DNA of 64,000 nt from UBA3775 sp964572955 (GTDB lineage Bacteria > Bacillota > Clostridia > Lachnospirales > Lachnospiraceae): positions 1 through 64,000 of the forward strand of contig CAZNGY010000004.1 in assembly GCA_964572955.1 (NCBI GenBank), given 5' to 3'. The stretch's first letter is position 1, and every line of letters starts with the position of its first letter. Both the position numbers and the translations under genes were made by a program. The notes below the pieces were generated by a model that searched no databases, had not been told where the DNA came from, and was given only the letters and a program-made list of their open reading frames with translations. This document shows positions 34,383-43,630 of the stretch, one piece after another.

Positions 34383-34913
34383 TCAAGCATTATCAAGACT
34401 TACCTCAAAAGTATTTCTTGCAAGCTTTCCGTCCGAGTCAACACCAATTGTAATTGAAATCTTGCCACCGCTGAAATGACCGTCCGAATCATTTCCGCTT
34501 ACGTTAAATGACATGATTCCGTCCTCGTACTTGTTGAAACCTTTGTTGGAATTTATTGTCTCAGTAGCTTCCTGAATCTTAGCCTCGTCAGTTGTAGCGG
34601 TTGTATACTCGCCTTCAAGAAGATAAAGCATATTGTTGCTGTACTGAATACCATAAAATCCGTCACTGCCGATAAGACATAAAACAATTCGTTTATCTGA
34701 ACCAACGTATTTTACCTCTAAATCCGCACTCTGAATCATGTAAGTAATATTATCTGCAAGTTCATTATAAATACTTTCAGAAGAAGTAAGTTCCTCTCCC
34801 TTATCATTTACCTTGCCCGAAACAATATTTACAACCGAAAGTATAACTGCAAGCACAACTGCCACAATTACCATTGCAAGAATTATTTCTCTGTTACCAA
34901 TTTTTTTCTTCAT
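34383..34913 (-). CDS. Membrane-anchored protein at the end of the pilus operon, unknown function
   Basis: 176 aa from the ATG at 34913 (GGAGG 5 nt upstream). MKKKIGNRE, one helix (about 9-32), then an extracytoplasmic domain ending in SLDNA. It lacks the G|FxxxE cleavage motif of class III pilins, so it is not an ordinary prepilin. It contains GFYGIQYSNNMLYLLEG and IMSFNVSGND. I do not recognise the family. As the last gene of the pilus operon it may help assembly or sit at the pilus base. Confidence 0.6.
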   Translation of the reverse strand: MKKKIGNREIILAMVIVAVVLAVILSVVNIVSGKVNDKGEELTSSESIYNELADNITYMIQSADLEVKYVGSDKRIVLCLIGSDGFYGIQYSNNMLYLLEGEYTTATTDEAKIQEATETINSNKGFNKYEDGIMSFNVSGNDSDGHFSGGKISITIGVDSDGKLARNTFEVSLDNA

Positions 34914-34986
34914 GACTGCCTCCGAAATTTGACACACACTTTCTTTAATTATATGCCGGTATTATACCTGAATTACCCTTTGGAAA

Positions 34987-36717
34987 CTACTTAGCCGTTC
35001 CGTCCTCTGAGAAAACTGCCATGATTATATCATTCGCATCAATATCTTCCGCAGAAGCCCATTTATAATTAAATGTATAAGTACAGTACTTCTCACCGTC
35101 CGCAGCCGGCATCTCAGGAATAGTTATTTCAAGATATTCAGAGAACTGTGTACTCTTGTCACCTACTGTTTTGTAGCTGACTTTCTGTGTTCCGTTTGAT
35201 GCTGCTGAATTGACCGACAAAAACTCACCGTTGGACATTCCCGCATTGGTAAAACCGGCTTTATCATTCTTGAAGTATATCACAACTTTAACATCTTTAT
35301 AAGTCGTTGTCTTAGAATCATTAATAATTGAGAACTGACCTGTTCCGGTTGACTTAATCGTTACAGAATCTGACACCTCATTTGCTTCTCCGGCAACAAT
35401 CTTTTCGACTTTTATACCATCATATGCAAATGAACCCCATCCATAGTTGGAACAAGCACTATTTGAACAATTCTTAACATATCCCGGAGTTCCTGCTTCC
35501 TCCAATTCTGCACCACAAACTTCATTCACATTCGTTAAATGAGCCGAATCAACATACGCATTTGCAACACTGCAATTATGTCCCCAACTTTCTGTCTGGT
35601 TGCCGCAATATGGGCAAATATATTTTGTTACTGAACCCTTGCACTTATAATAGTATGGAAATACCTGCTTAAGATTTATCTGACCTGTTGCAATACATGG
35701 AGTTGAATCTTTAGTAAGGGAAGCAAAATAAGTATTTATTTCTGAATGACGTGTTACTTCCGTCAGCTCAGGAGCATAGATACTTCCGTCATACTGAACA
35801 CTAAGACTTGCCGCATTTACCGTAACCGTAAATGTCTTCTCTATATCTGTTTCAGGAACCTTAAATACAAAATCAACATTTCCGGGAGTATTAAGCGGCT
35901 GACCTATCTTGTCACAAACATAATCCGTAACCGGAGCTTCCTTAGTATCCGTAGGGTCGTCCTCTTTTTCATATTTGCCCGTTACTACAAAGTCTGATTT
36001 TTTAGGAATGTCTCCCTCTGAATAAGGATTCTTGGAACATGTTATATTTTTAATCTCTACAAGTTTATACCCTTCTGTTTCATTCTTTCCGTCACTGGAC
36101 TCTTCGCCTGATGCAAGAATCTGATTATTTGAGTTACGGAGATAAACATTCTGTGTAATTGATGCTGTTCTTGAACCATTCTCAATTTCAAGGGTAAGAA
36201 TTACATAACCATTATTGTATTTGCTGTCATCTATTGAAAATGACTTTACATTTTTGGCAAGAAGATACGAATCCTTATCTGAAAGACTCTTAACATTTAT
36301 ATTTTTATAATCAACTTTAGCCGATGGAGCTGCCGCCGTTATATCAGTATAAAGATTCTCACTGTAAAGATAAAGTATCTTTTTAGATGCATCATATTCT
36401 ACAATATAGAATTTACTCTTTGTCCAGTCCTGTGTATCCTCATCTATGATATAAGCTTTCTTATCAATCTTATCATACTGTACTGAATTTATACCATTAT
36501 TTGTCTCAGTCTGGGCTTCCTTAATGATGTCACTTACAATTGTATATGTTGCCTGTACACTGTCCTGAAGCTGAACTTCCTTTTGAGAAGTACTGAAGGA
36601 ACTTGACATCAACGCAAGCATTGTAAGAACACTTCCCATTACAACCATAAGTATCGCAACCGAAACCATTAACTCCACAAGGGAGAAACCATCATTATTC
36701 TTTGTGAACCTTTTCAT
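34987..36717 (-). CDS. Large mosaic minor prepilin (PilW-like N-terminus, Ig-like and cysteine-rich domains)
   Basis: 576 aa. The leader MKRFTKNNDG is followed by FSLVELMVSVAILMVV, a class III prepilin signal cut by PilD. Residues about 35-200 are a PilW-like pilin domain. Residues about 215-300 resemble a bacterial Ig-like repeat (KNPYSEGDIPKKSDFVVTG). Residues about 358-425 hold a cysteine-rich segment with CPYCG, HNC, EVCG and NCSNSACS, like one or two zinc ribbons or a disulfide knot. The last 140 residues are beta-rich. This is much larger than usual PilW proteins (250-350 aa), suggesting a tip-located minor pilin with adhesive modules. AAGGAGG precedes the ATG. Confidence 0.8.
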   Translation of the reverse strand: MKRFTKNNDGFSLVELMVSVAILMVVMGSVLTMLALMSSSFSTSQKEVQLQDSVQATYTIVSDIIKEAQTETNNGINSVQYDKIDKKAYIIDEDTQDWTKSKFYIVEYDASKKILYLYSENLYTDITAAAPSAKVDYKNINVKSLSDKDSYLLAKNVKSFSIDDSKYNNGYVILTLEIENGSRTASITQNVYLRNSNNQILASGEESSDGKNETEGYKLVEIKNITCSKNPYSEGDIPKKSDFVVTGKYEKEDDPTDTKEAPVTDYVCDKIGQPLNTPGNVDFVFKVPETDIEKTFTVTVNAASLSVQYDGSIYAPELTEVTRHSEINTYFASLTKDSTPCIATGQINLKQVFPYYYKCKGSVTKYICPYCGNQTESWGHNCSVANAYVDSAHLTNVNEVCGAELEEAGTPGYVKNCSNSACSNYGWGSFAYDGIKVEKIVAGEANEVSDSVTIKSTGTGQFSIINDSKTTTYKDVKVVIYFKNDKAGFTNAGMSNGEFLSVNSAASNGTQKVSYKTVGDKSTQFSEYLEITIPEMPAADGEKYCTYTFNYKWASAEDIDANDIIMAVFSEDGTAK

Positions 36718-36727
36718 ATTTCCCTCC

Positions 36728-37285
36728 TTATTCCATAGTTACGACTCCGGTAAACTGAGCCACCTTTAAAGTAATTGTTTTTGTACCATTTGTAAAGACA
36801 ACCTTTGTCAGAGTACCCTTTGTAACCGTACCGCCATCAGTAAATATTGATTCCTCTGACATACCGCCGGTTTCTCTGTTAAAAAGTATATCAACAGTTA
36901 CATCCTCATCCACATCAAGTTTCTGCTCTAATCCGGATGCATCTTTATAATAAACCGTCATTGTAATCTTATGATTTATTAAATCAGGACCGTTTCCAAG
37001 CTTACACTTGGTCGGATCTGCAAGGTCCGTCTGATTAGCGGCAGTATAAATATATACCTTTGAACCCTCGTCACTTGTACCCTCAACCGTCATCTTACAT
37101 GCACCCTTGCTCTTTGAATACATCTGTGCAAGCTGCATTGTTTCCTTGAACTCATGAGCACCGTTTGATACCCGCTGCCTTCCGACAAGCGTCATACTTA
37201 CCCCGAATATGGAAAGCATGATTGCCATTATTGCAATAACAACAATCAATTCAACGAGAGTAAAGCCTTCATTTCTTTTTTTCAT
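36728..37285 (-). CDS. Minor prepilin (FimT/GspH-like)
   Basis: 185 aa. Leader MKKRNEG then FTLVELIVVIAIMAIMLSI: short basic leader, Gly at -1, Phe at +1 and Glu at +5, all needed for PilD cleavage and assembly. The globular domain ends in KVAQFTGVVTME, similar to the C-terminal strand of FimT/GspH minor pseudopilins. GGGAGG precedes the ATG. Part of the four-gene minor-pilin set that primes pilus assembly. Confidence 0.82.
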   Translation of the reverse strand: MKKRNEGFTLVELIVVIAIMAIMLSIFGVSMTLVGRQRVSNGAHEFKETMQLAQMYSKSKGACKMTVEGTSDEGSKVYIYTAANQTDLADPTKCKLGNGPDLINHKITMTVYYKDASGLEQKLDVDEDVTVDILFNRETGGMSEESIFTDGGTVTKGTLTKVVFTNGTKTITLKVAQFTGVVTME

Positions 37286-37305
37286 AACCTTTCCTCCCGA
37301 ATTAA

Positions 37306-39441
37306 TTACTTAGTATTCCAGTTCTCAACCGTAATAAAGTTATACATATTTGATGAAGAAACCGTAACATCTCCGCCTGATGTATCCGTTCCGCTCTCAC
37401 TAAAGAAAGCATCCAGACCACCCTTGTAAAGACTGTCTATGGAACCGAGTGCATAGAATTCATTCCAGCTTCCGGTTTCTCCGCCTGTAATATTATAATA
37501 CTGTGTTCCGTTTCCATCTTTACCTAAAATATCATCTCCAAGAAAGTTAAGATATTTAAGACTGTCAACCACTTCCTGAAGGTCATCACCTTCAGTGCTT
37601 CCGTTAACCATGGAATATGAAGTTACAACACCTTTTCCCATTGCCGTAAAGCTAATCTTTGAAGCTGAAAGATTAAGACCTACAAAGCTTCCGGTGTTAA
37701 GACCAAGTGTGTATGGTGCCCACGCTGTTGTAAGTGATAAAGCATTGTTTCCTACTGAATCATTTACTACAAAACCACCATTGGAACCAACAAATATAAC
37801 CGCACCGGTAAGAGATTTTCCAAGTACTGTTTTGCCCGCAACAAGGTTCTGATAGTAGTTATCCGGTTTTAAAAGAGAGCCATATGAGCTCTTTATTTTT
37901 GAAGTTGTTATTCCGTCAATTACGGACACATCTTTAAATGTATATCCTGCCGGGTTAGTATATGTTATCGAACCTCTTGAAACTGTTCCTGTACCAGCAA
38001 TACTCTTAATGTATCTCGCCTTTGAATAATCAAGCGGACCACCGTTACCATTCTTATACTGCCAATAAAGAACCTCCATATTAATGAAGTTACTCATCTC
38101 TGAGTCAACATTATTCTTTGTTCCATCATATCCGTAAACCGTTGTAAGTGCAGATGGCATAAAATAGGAACTGTAATTAATAAGTCCGCCGAATGAATTA
38201 TTTGTACCTGCATAATACCACTTTCCGTCGGATCTGTATTCAAGAACCGTACTTGTTCCGCTGTCCTTGCTGTATCCCATTATACATCCGGAAGTTGCAC
38301 GGCTGCCCGGATTCCAATCACTTACATATCTTGCTTCAGACAATCCCTTAAGGTCATCTGAGTTTGTCACCTGATATGGATAAAGACAAGCATAACCTAC
38401 ATTAGCTCCCACGTTCAGATAAGAAACACCATCATAAAAAACTGATTTCTTCGTTGAACCGTCCACAAGAACGATATCCCTTACCATAAGGTCAACACCG
38501 TCACTTATTACTACAACGGCATCTTTATTAATATAAAGAGTACCTCTTATATCTATCTCGGTATACTGTTCTGCTGTTGCCGATGTGATTTTTTCACCCG
38601 AAAAAATCAGTGCACCATCTTCAACATACACATCACCATTTATGATTACCCTGTTTCCGTCAAAGACAACCGAACATCCCTTTATCTGCATTGAAGTAGG
38701 TGCCTCGTCATTCATCATACCTACATATGAATTTCCTTCCTGAAGGAAGCATGAATACGAACCGTTTGTTGTATCCCCATTACCTGAGAATGTAGCACCT
38801 CCACCGGTAAACATTGCATAACTTCCGAGGGAGTAAGCTGCTGCCGGTGTTCTGTGAACAACATCATTCATAACAAGGTCTGTATGAATATTAGTTTCAT
38901 AATTTGTATCAGGATCAAGATATTTAAGTTCAACTCCAAATACCAGTCTGGATTTCATGGTTGATGAAGTACCAACTTTCTTCTGAACCGTTGTTACCTT
39001 GAACTTTGTATCATCGTACACATAATTTCCTGCTTCATCAAGCTTACCAAGCATCTTCTTTGTATCATCATCAAGCTGGGCAAACAGATAACGGCTTATG
39101 GCATCAGTATCAGAAAGGCTGGTCGCACCTGCTGATTTTACGATTGTATCTGTTGCGGTATCTATGAATTCGGTTGAACCACCGCTCTTCATCTGCTGCA
39201 TGGTAAATGTGGCAACATTCTGCAGAACCGTTTCAATATCACCAAGTGCCGACTCTGAAGTATAAAAGTTGTTATTTGCATACTTATTCACTCTTCTTGA
39301 CATCAACGAGGTATAAGTAATTTCAAGTACAATAGTAGCGATAAGAAGACACACCGTCATTACAATCATAACGGAAGCTAATGCGATACCGCGGTTATCA
39401 CTATGAAAGGCTTTTCTCATTTTCAATCCTCTTCGATTCAT
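37306..39441 (-). CDS. Large PilX-like pilus protein with beta-rich passenger
   Basis: 711 aa (ATG at 39441, GGAGG 6 nt upstream; a second ATG eight codons in also has a ribosome site). The leader ends RG followed by IALASVMIVMTVCLLIATIV, the PilX/PulK-type variant without the usual Phe and Glu+5. After about 180 residues of pilin-like helix and loop come repeated short beta-strand segments (VVFDGNRVIINGDVYV, EIDIRGTLYINKDAVVVI), suggestive of a beta-helix, then a long Gly/Ser/Tyr-rich part. Far larger than ordinary PilX (about 170-200 aa). Possible large tip adhesin or initiation subunit. Confidence 0.7.
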   Translation of the reverse strand: MNRRGLKMRKAFHSDNRGIALASVMIVMTVCLLIATIVLEITYTSLMSRRVNKYANNNFYTSESALGDIETVLQNVATFTMQQMKSGGSTEFIDTATDTIVKSAGATSLSDTDAISRYLFAQLDDDTKKMLGKLDEAGNYVYDDTKFKVTTVQKKVGTSSTMKSRLVFGVELKYLDPDTNYETNIHTDLVMNDVVHRTPAAAYSLGSYAMFTGGGATFSGNGDTTNGSYSCFLQEGNSYVGMMNDEAPTSMQIKGCSVVFDGNRVIINGDVYVEDGALIFSGEKITSATAEQYTEIDIRGTLYINKDAVVVISDGVDLMVRDIVLVDGSTKKSVFYDGVSYLNVGANVGYACLYPYQVTNSDDLKGLSEARYVSDWNPGSRATSGCIMGYSKDSGTSTVLEYRSDGKWYYAGTNNSFGGLINYSSYFMPSALTTVYGYDGTKNNVDSEMSNFINMEVLYWQYKNGNGGPLDYSKARYIKSIAGTGTVSRGSITYTNPAGYTFKDVSVIDGITTSKIKSSYGSLLKPDNYYQNLVAGKTVLGKSLTGAVIFVGSNGGFVVNDSVGNNALSLTTAWAPYTLGLNTGSFVGLNLSASKISFTAMGKGVVTSYSMVNGSTEGDDLQEVVDSLKYLNFLGDDILGKDGNGTQYYNITGGETGSWNEFYALGSIDSLYKGGLDAFFSESGTDTSGGDVTVSSSNMYNFITVENWNTK

Positions 39442-39456
39442 CACATTCCTCCATTA

Positions 39457-40185
39457 TTACTGTGCATTGTCGAGCTTATTGCCCGTAATCTTCAAAAGCG
39501 AATTTTCATTTAAATCAGTCGCTCCTACATAAACCGGTGTATCCTGATGCTTATACACATACACCGTAATGTCAAATTTCTTATTATAGTCTGAATAATT
39601 ACCATTGGAATCAGACTCTTTATAATTAACCGAATTTCCGTTTGCTCCGGTCATTTCCATATCCTGATATTCACATTCAGTAAATACTACTACTGCGTCA
39701 TAGTAGTTATGAGACTGCTTGATTCCGTTAACTCCGTACATATATACTGATTTTACGGATAAACTGTCTGCCGTAAATGATTCTCCGGAATTCTCCACCA
39801 ACTTATATTTTCCATCATCCCCAAGTTTAAGAATTCCCGCTGTTCCCCCTGCTTCAAGAAGAGATTTGACATTTCCTCCTGACTGCTCACCGGCAACCAA
39901 CGTGAATTTACTCTTGGAAACGGCATTATAATTTGCTGCACACTGTTCATGAAAAACCCTGATGGAAAAAGCCTTTGAACTCTCAAGAACCGAATTTGCC
40001 GTCAGTGTCGCCTGCAGCTCCGTTCTGGACTTTGAATTGGTTTTCGTTGCCGTAACAAAAACCTCAAATACCGGAAAAACAACAAGGCTGAGGATGGCTA
40101 TTGAAATCAGAAGCTCAACCAGTGTAAAACCCTTATTACTGTTTTCCTTTAATTTTTTTCTGAATTTTTTAAATTTCTCAATCAC
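39457..40185 (-). CDS. Minor prepilin (PilV-like)
   Basis: 242 aa, GTG start at 40185 with GGGAGG 10 nt upstream. Leader of 19 residues ending SNKG, then FTLVELLISIAILSLVVFP with Glu+5. Pro22-like kink and an Asn/Tyr-rich C-terminal domain follow. Pilin-type minor subunit in the initiation complex. Confidence 0.8.
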   Translation of the reverse strand: MIEKFKKFRKKLKENSNKGFTLVELLISIAILSLVVFPVFEVFVTATKTNSKSRTELQATLTANSVLESSKAFSIRVFHEQCAANYNAVSKSKFTLVAGEQSGGNVKSLLEAGGTAGILKLGDDGKYKLVENSGESFTADSLSVKSVYMYGVNGIKQSHNYYDAVVVFTECEYQDMEMTGANGNSVNYKESDSNGNYSDYNKKFDITVYVYKHQDTPVYVGATDLNENSLLKITGNKLDNAQ

Positions 40186-40296
40186 AAGGAATTAACCTCC
40201 CTCTCTCAATAACAGAAAGTACGACTACGAACCCTCCATTGCCCTGAAAACATATCTTTCCTAAGACATTTATTTTTTCGCCATAATATGGCACAA

Positions 40297-40323
40297 TCCC
40301 GGATCCCTTTAAGGAACCCGGGA
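40297..40323 (-). other. GC-rich hairpin between pilO and the minor pilins
   Basis: TCCCGG/CCGGGA outer stem with TCC/GGA inner pairing around CTTTAA, in the only long gap (166 nt) of the lower half of the pilus operon. No T-tract follows on the minus strand. It may be an mRNA processing or stability element that sets minor-pilin levels. Confidence 0.4.
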
Positions 40324-40351
40324 ACTGCCCCACCGTTATAATCTTACTGTG

Positions 40352-41008
40352 TTATTCTTCCGGTTCTGGGAAGATTCTGTCAACACCTGTTTCCACACCT
40401 GAAATTGTTGGTGCAGTATAAGCTGCTGAACCGTCTGCAAGAGAGTAAACAGTCATTGTAGCACTTCCTGTAAATCCCTCACCGCTTACTGCAAATGTCA
40501 TACTGTCAAGAGTCTTAACACCGTTCTTGTCTGAAACTATATAATCAATCAGTTTCTTAAGTGAATCATAGCTGTCAACTTTATAATTGAAACTGTAAGT
40601 TGTTGTTCCCTGAAGGAATGACTTACCGCCAAACTCGCCCTGACCGACTACAGTATTTGCAAGTACTGTTTCTCCAACTGTATATGTATCAATTGCTGCT
40701 GTAAAAGCATCCTGAGTTTCGATTGACTTCATGAAGAGTATACCGTCTTCATACTGATAAGCAACATCATATCTTCCAACCATTTCATCAACCTCTTTTG
40801 CCCACTTTGCAACCTGGTTGTTCATGTCCGTATCTGTTGCGGCAACCTTTGAAACCTTGTCGATTTCAGTCTGAATTGATGCCTGCTTACTGTTCTCAGC
40901 GTCAATTTCTTCAAGCTTTCCGGAAAAATAAAACTTATAGGAGCAGAATGCTGCAATAAGACCGACAATTACCATCAATACAGCTATATCTTTTTTTGCA
41001 ATTTTCAT
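40352..41008 (-). CDS. pilO: Pilus alignment protein PilO-like
   Basis: 218 aa: short cytoplasmic tail KIAKKD, one helix (about 9-29), a coiled coil (LEEIDAENSKQASIQTEIDKV) and a ferredoxin-like periplasm-side domain. This is the PilO layout; it pairs with the PilN part of the gene upstream to link the cytoplasmic motor to the pilus base. It follows pilMN by 25 nt. No strong ribosome site, so translation may be coupled. Confidence 0.75.
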   Translation of the reverse strand: MKIAKKDIAVLMVIVGLIAAFCSYKFYFSGKLEEIDAENSKQASIQTEIDKVSKVAATDTDMNNQVAKWAKEVDEMVGRYDVAYQYEDGILFMKSIETQDAFTAAIDTYTVGETVLANTVVGQGEFGGKSFLQGTTTYSFNYKVDSYDSLKKLIDYIVSDKNGVKTLDSMTFAVSGEGFTGSATMTVYSLADGSAAYTAPTISGVETGVDRIFPEPEE

Positions 41009-41033
41009 AATATGTCACTCTTTAATCCTTTCC

Positions 41034-42698
41034 TTATTCTGCTTCTTCAACCGCTGTTTCTTCAACATATGGCTTGTATGTAAGGGTCACAGCGAAAGTT
41101 ATAGTCTTTTCCGCTCCCTCAATAACATTACCGTTTTCATCTTTTTCTGATGTTTCCGCAAATGAACCAACATTTATTACACTTACACTTTCGAAAGTAC
41201 GAAGCTGTTCAACAACCTTTGCTGCTTCGTCTTTTGTACTTACGGTTACGCCCATGTTAACACCTGATGATGAAACGGAGAAACTTGCTGTTTCAAATGT
41301 TTTTGGCATCTTTGTTTCAAGTTCCTTAATGAATGAAGTGAGTTCCCTGTTCCAGTTAAGGGTTGAATTATCAAGATTCTTTACTTCGTTATATGTAATT
41401 TCCGTATTGTTGTAATTCTCAATTACTCCGGCTATGTAATCGTAAGAATGAAGTTTTTCTTCCAAATCCTTTGTCTCACTCTTTTCTGCCGCCATCATTA
41501 TTGAACCGACAATTAAAAGAGCGATTGCCACGCCGATTCCACCGACGAGAACAATGAACGGAACAAGAAGACTTACCTCTTTTTCTCCTTTTAAAAGTTC
41601 AGGTGAAAGAAGCTGTAAAGGTGCAGTTGCGGCACCGATACATGCAACAACTTCTCTTAAGTTTGTAACGCTTGCATTAGGATCTGCATTTAAAACAGTC
41701 GTATTATCAAGACCTGTGAATGCCTTTACGTCATAACCGAGTTCGTTGCTGAGAAGTTCAGGAAGACCCTGGAAATCTGCACCGAGACCTACAAGATATA
41801 CTTCGTTAAGCTGAAGATCCTCATTTCTTGAAGAGAAGTATTCAAGGATACGGCTGATGTTACCGACCATATATCTAAGGTTTTCAGTAATCATTACCTT
41901 AATCATAAGGTTTTCTTCATCTGCATCTTCTGATGAAACACCGGCATCAAGATTAAGATGCGGTCTGATAATCTTGTTTTCGATGAACTTTCTTGTTGAA
42001 CCAGCATATGTAAGTTCCTCATCCTGGAACATATCTGTTTCAGTAAGATTTTCAATCGCCTGATTAAGACCGTGAGCAACCTGTCTCTGAAGAACAATTT
42101 CTCCGTTGTTTACGATTGTAACGAGGGAAGTCTGTTCCTCAATCTTAAGGAATGCCTTTACACCTTCAGGAAAGCTCTCCTTAACCACCTGATATACAGA
42201 GTTTCCTACGTAATCAATTGCCTTAATATCAAATTCAAGTGTTCTTGCAAAATCAATATATGATGTTGTTACATCATTAGGTACTGCAAGAAGTGAAAGT
42301 CTGTACTGCTTTCCATCATCATTTTCAACCGTTCCGAGAATGTTATATACCAGATGATACTGATTCATATCAACCGGAAAATAATCAGAAGCATTTGCGA
42401 GGATGATTGGCATGATATTTTTCTCTTTACATAAAGGAATACGCGCCTCTCTGTTTGCTATACGGCTGGATGCAACTGTAAACACGGCAGCTCTCGTCTT
42501 AATCATACGTCTTCTGAGCTCACTCTTTACCGCTACAATAAATTCCTCATTTCTGTTTATTACACCGTCCTGTACTACATCAGCAGGTGTCTCAATAGAA
42601 AACACATTATAAATTTTTGGGTTCTTCACCTTGTAATCCATCTCAACAACTCTTGTTGTTGTCTGACCGATTTCAAATGACAGCACTTTTAATGCCAT
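41034..42698 (-). CDS. PilM-PilN fusion protein
   Basis: 554 aa. Residues about 1-365 are an actin-like PilM (LSFEIGQTTTRVVEMD phosphate loop, YLVGLGADFQGLPELLSNEL). After a short linker comes one helix (about 383-405, LLVPFIVLVGGIGVAIALLIV), a coiled coil and a PilN-type domain to the end. In most bacteria PilM is cytosolic and binds the N-terminal tail of a separate membrane protein PilN; here that contact is made permanent by fusion. GGGAGG is 7 nt before ATG. pilO follows. Confidence 0.85.
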   Translation of the reverse strand: MALKVLSFEIGQTTTRVVEMDYKVKNPKIYNVFSIETPADVVQDGVINRNEEFIVAVKSELRRRMIKTRAAVFTVASSRIANREARIPLCKEKNIMPIILANASDYFPVDMNQYHLVYNILGTVENDDGKQYRLSLLAVPNDVTTSYIDFARTLEFDIKAIDYVGNSVYQVVKESFPEGVKAFLKIEEQTSLVTIVNNGEIVLQRQVAHGLNQAIENLTETDMFQDEELTYAGSTRKFIENKIIRPHLNLDAGVSSEDADEENLMIKVMITENLRYMVGNISRILEYFSSRNEDLQLNEVYLVGLGADFQGLPELLSNELGYDVKAFTGLDNTTVLNADPNASVTNLREVVACIGAATAPLQLLSPELLKGEKEVSLLVPFIVLVGGIGVAIALLIVGSIMMAAEKSETKDLEEKLHSYDYIAGVIENYNNTEITYNEVKNLDNSTLNWNRELTSFIKELETKMPKTFETASFSVSSSGVNMGVTVSTKDEAAKVVEQLRTFESVSVINVGSFAETSEKDENGNVIEGAEKTITFAVTLTYKPYVEETAVEEAE

Positions 42699-42803
42699 AT
42701 AATCCTCCCGTCCGGAACAAAATTCCTACTTCCTAAATTGTTAATCAACCTTTATTTTAAATTCGCCTTAAACGAATTAAAATCTGAAACATCAATTTCG
42801 GCA

Positions 42804-43619
42804 TTATCTTCCGAATAAAGAAAGATACCAGTTAATCGCACTGTTGCCGAACATAACGGCAAGCATAATTCCTGCCGAAAGATATGGTCCCATTGCGAGA
42901 ACATGTTCTGCACCTGAAACCTTCATTCTTATAACGTGAATTACCGAACCCAGTATACATCCGAAAATGAAAGCCACAATTATCAGCTTCCATCCAATCA
43001 AAAGACCTACCGCCGCCATAAGCTTCACGTCACCACCGCCGATTGCCCTTCCTCCTGACAGAAGAAAGAGTATCAAAAGAAATCCGCTTACACAGAAAAA
43101 TCCGATGAGATAATTTTCCCAATCCGAATCTTCTATACCCATAAAAAGAATTCTGTATAAAAGATTTACAAGACCGAGAGAAGCAATGAAAACATTGAAT
43201 CCGAACGGAATCTCATAAGTTCTGAAATCAATTACACTGAGTGCAAGAAGTGCTGATGCCATCAGACAATACAAAAGTGTCTCGAACCTGAAATTTTCAA
43301 ACAGCTGATAAGCATTCATTCCGTATGGAATAAAGAACAACAGTACCCAGATAATACCATTTGCTGCCTCTACAAGAGGATACTGGGCTGATATCTTTTT
43401 CCCGCATTTCCTGCATTTACCTCTTAAAAAAATCCAGCTGAACAGCGGAACCAAATCATACCAGCTGAGCTGGTATCCGCAGCTCATACAATGTGAACGG
43501 TTTCTGCTCAGACTCTCCCGTCTCGGAAGTCTTAAAATCACCACATTTAAAAAGCTTCCCACAAAAATTCCGTAAAGAAAAATAAATATGTAGGTTACTG
43601 CTGACCAAACCGTTTCCAT
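42804..43619 (-). CDS. pilD: Prepilin peptidase/N-methylase PilD
   Basis: 271-aa aspartic membrane protease (A24 family) that cleaves the Gly|Phe bond of the prepilins here and methylates the new N-terminus. GSFLNVVILRLPR at the N-terminus; two CxxC pairs (CMSCG and CRKCG) of the zinc-bearing methylase domain; catalytic Asp in VIDFRTYEIP and in GGGDVKLMAAVGL. About 8 helices. It follows the second pilin by 11 nt. Confidence 0.95.
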   Translation of the reverse strand: METVWSAVTYIFIFLYGIFVGSFLNVVILRLPRRESLSRNRSHCMSCGYQLSWYDLVPLFSWIFLRGKCRKCGKKISAQYPLVEAANGIIWVLLFFIPYGMNAYQLFENFRFETLLYCLMASALLALSVIDFRTYEIPFGFNVFIASLGLVNLLYRILFMGIEDSDWENYLIGFFCVSGFLLILFLLSGGRAIGGGDVKLMAAVGLLIGWKLIIVAFIFGCILGSVIHVIRMKVSGAEHVLAMGPYLSAGIMLAVMFGNSAINWYLSLFGR

Positions 43620-43630
43620 TAAATTTCCTC

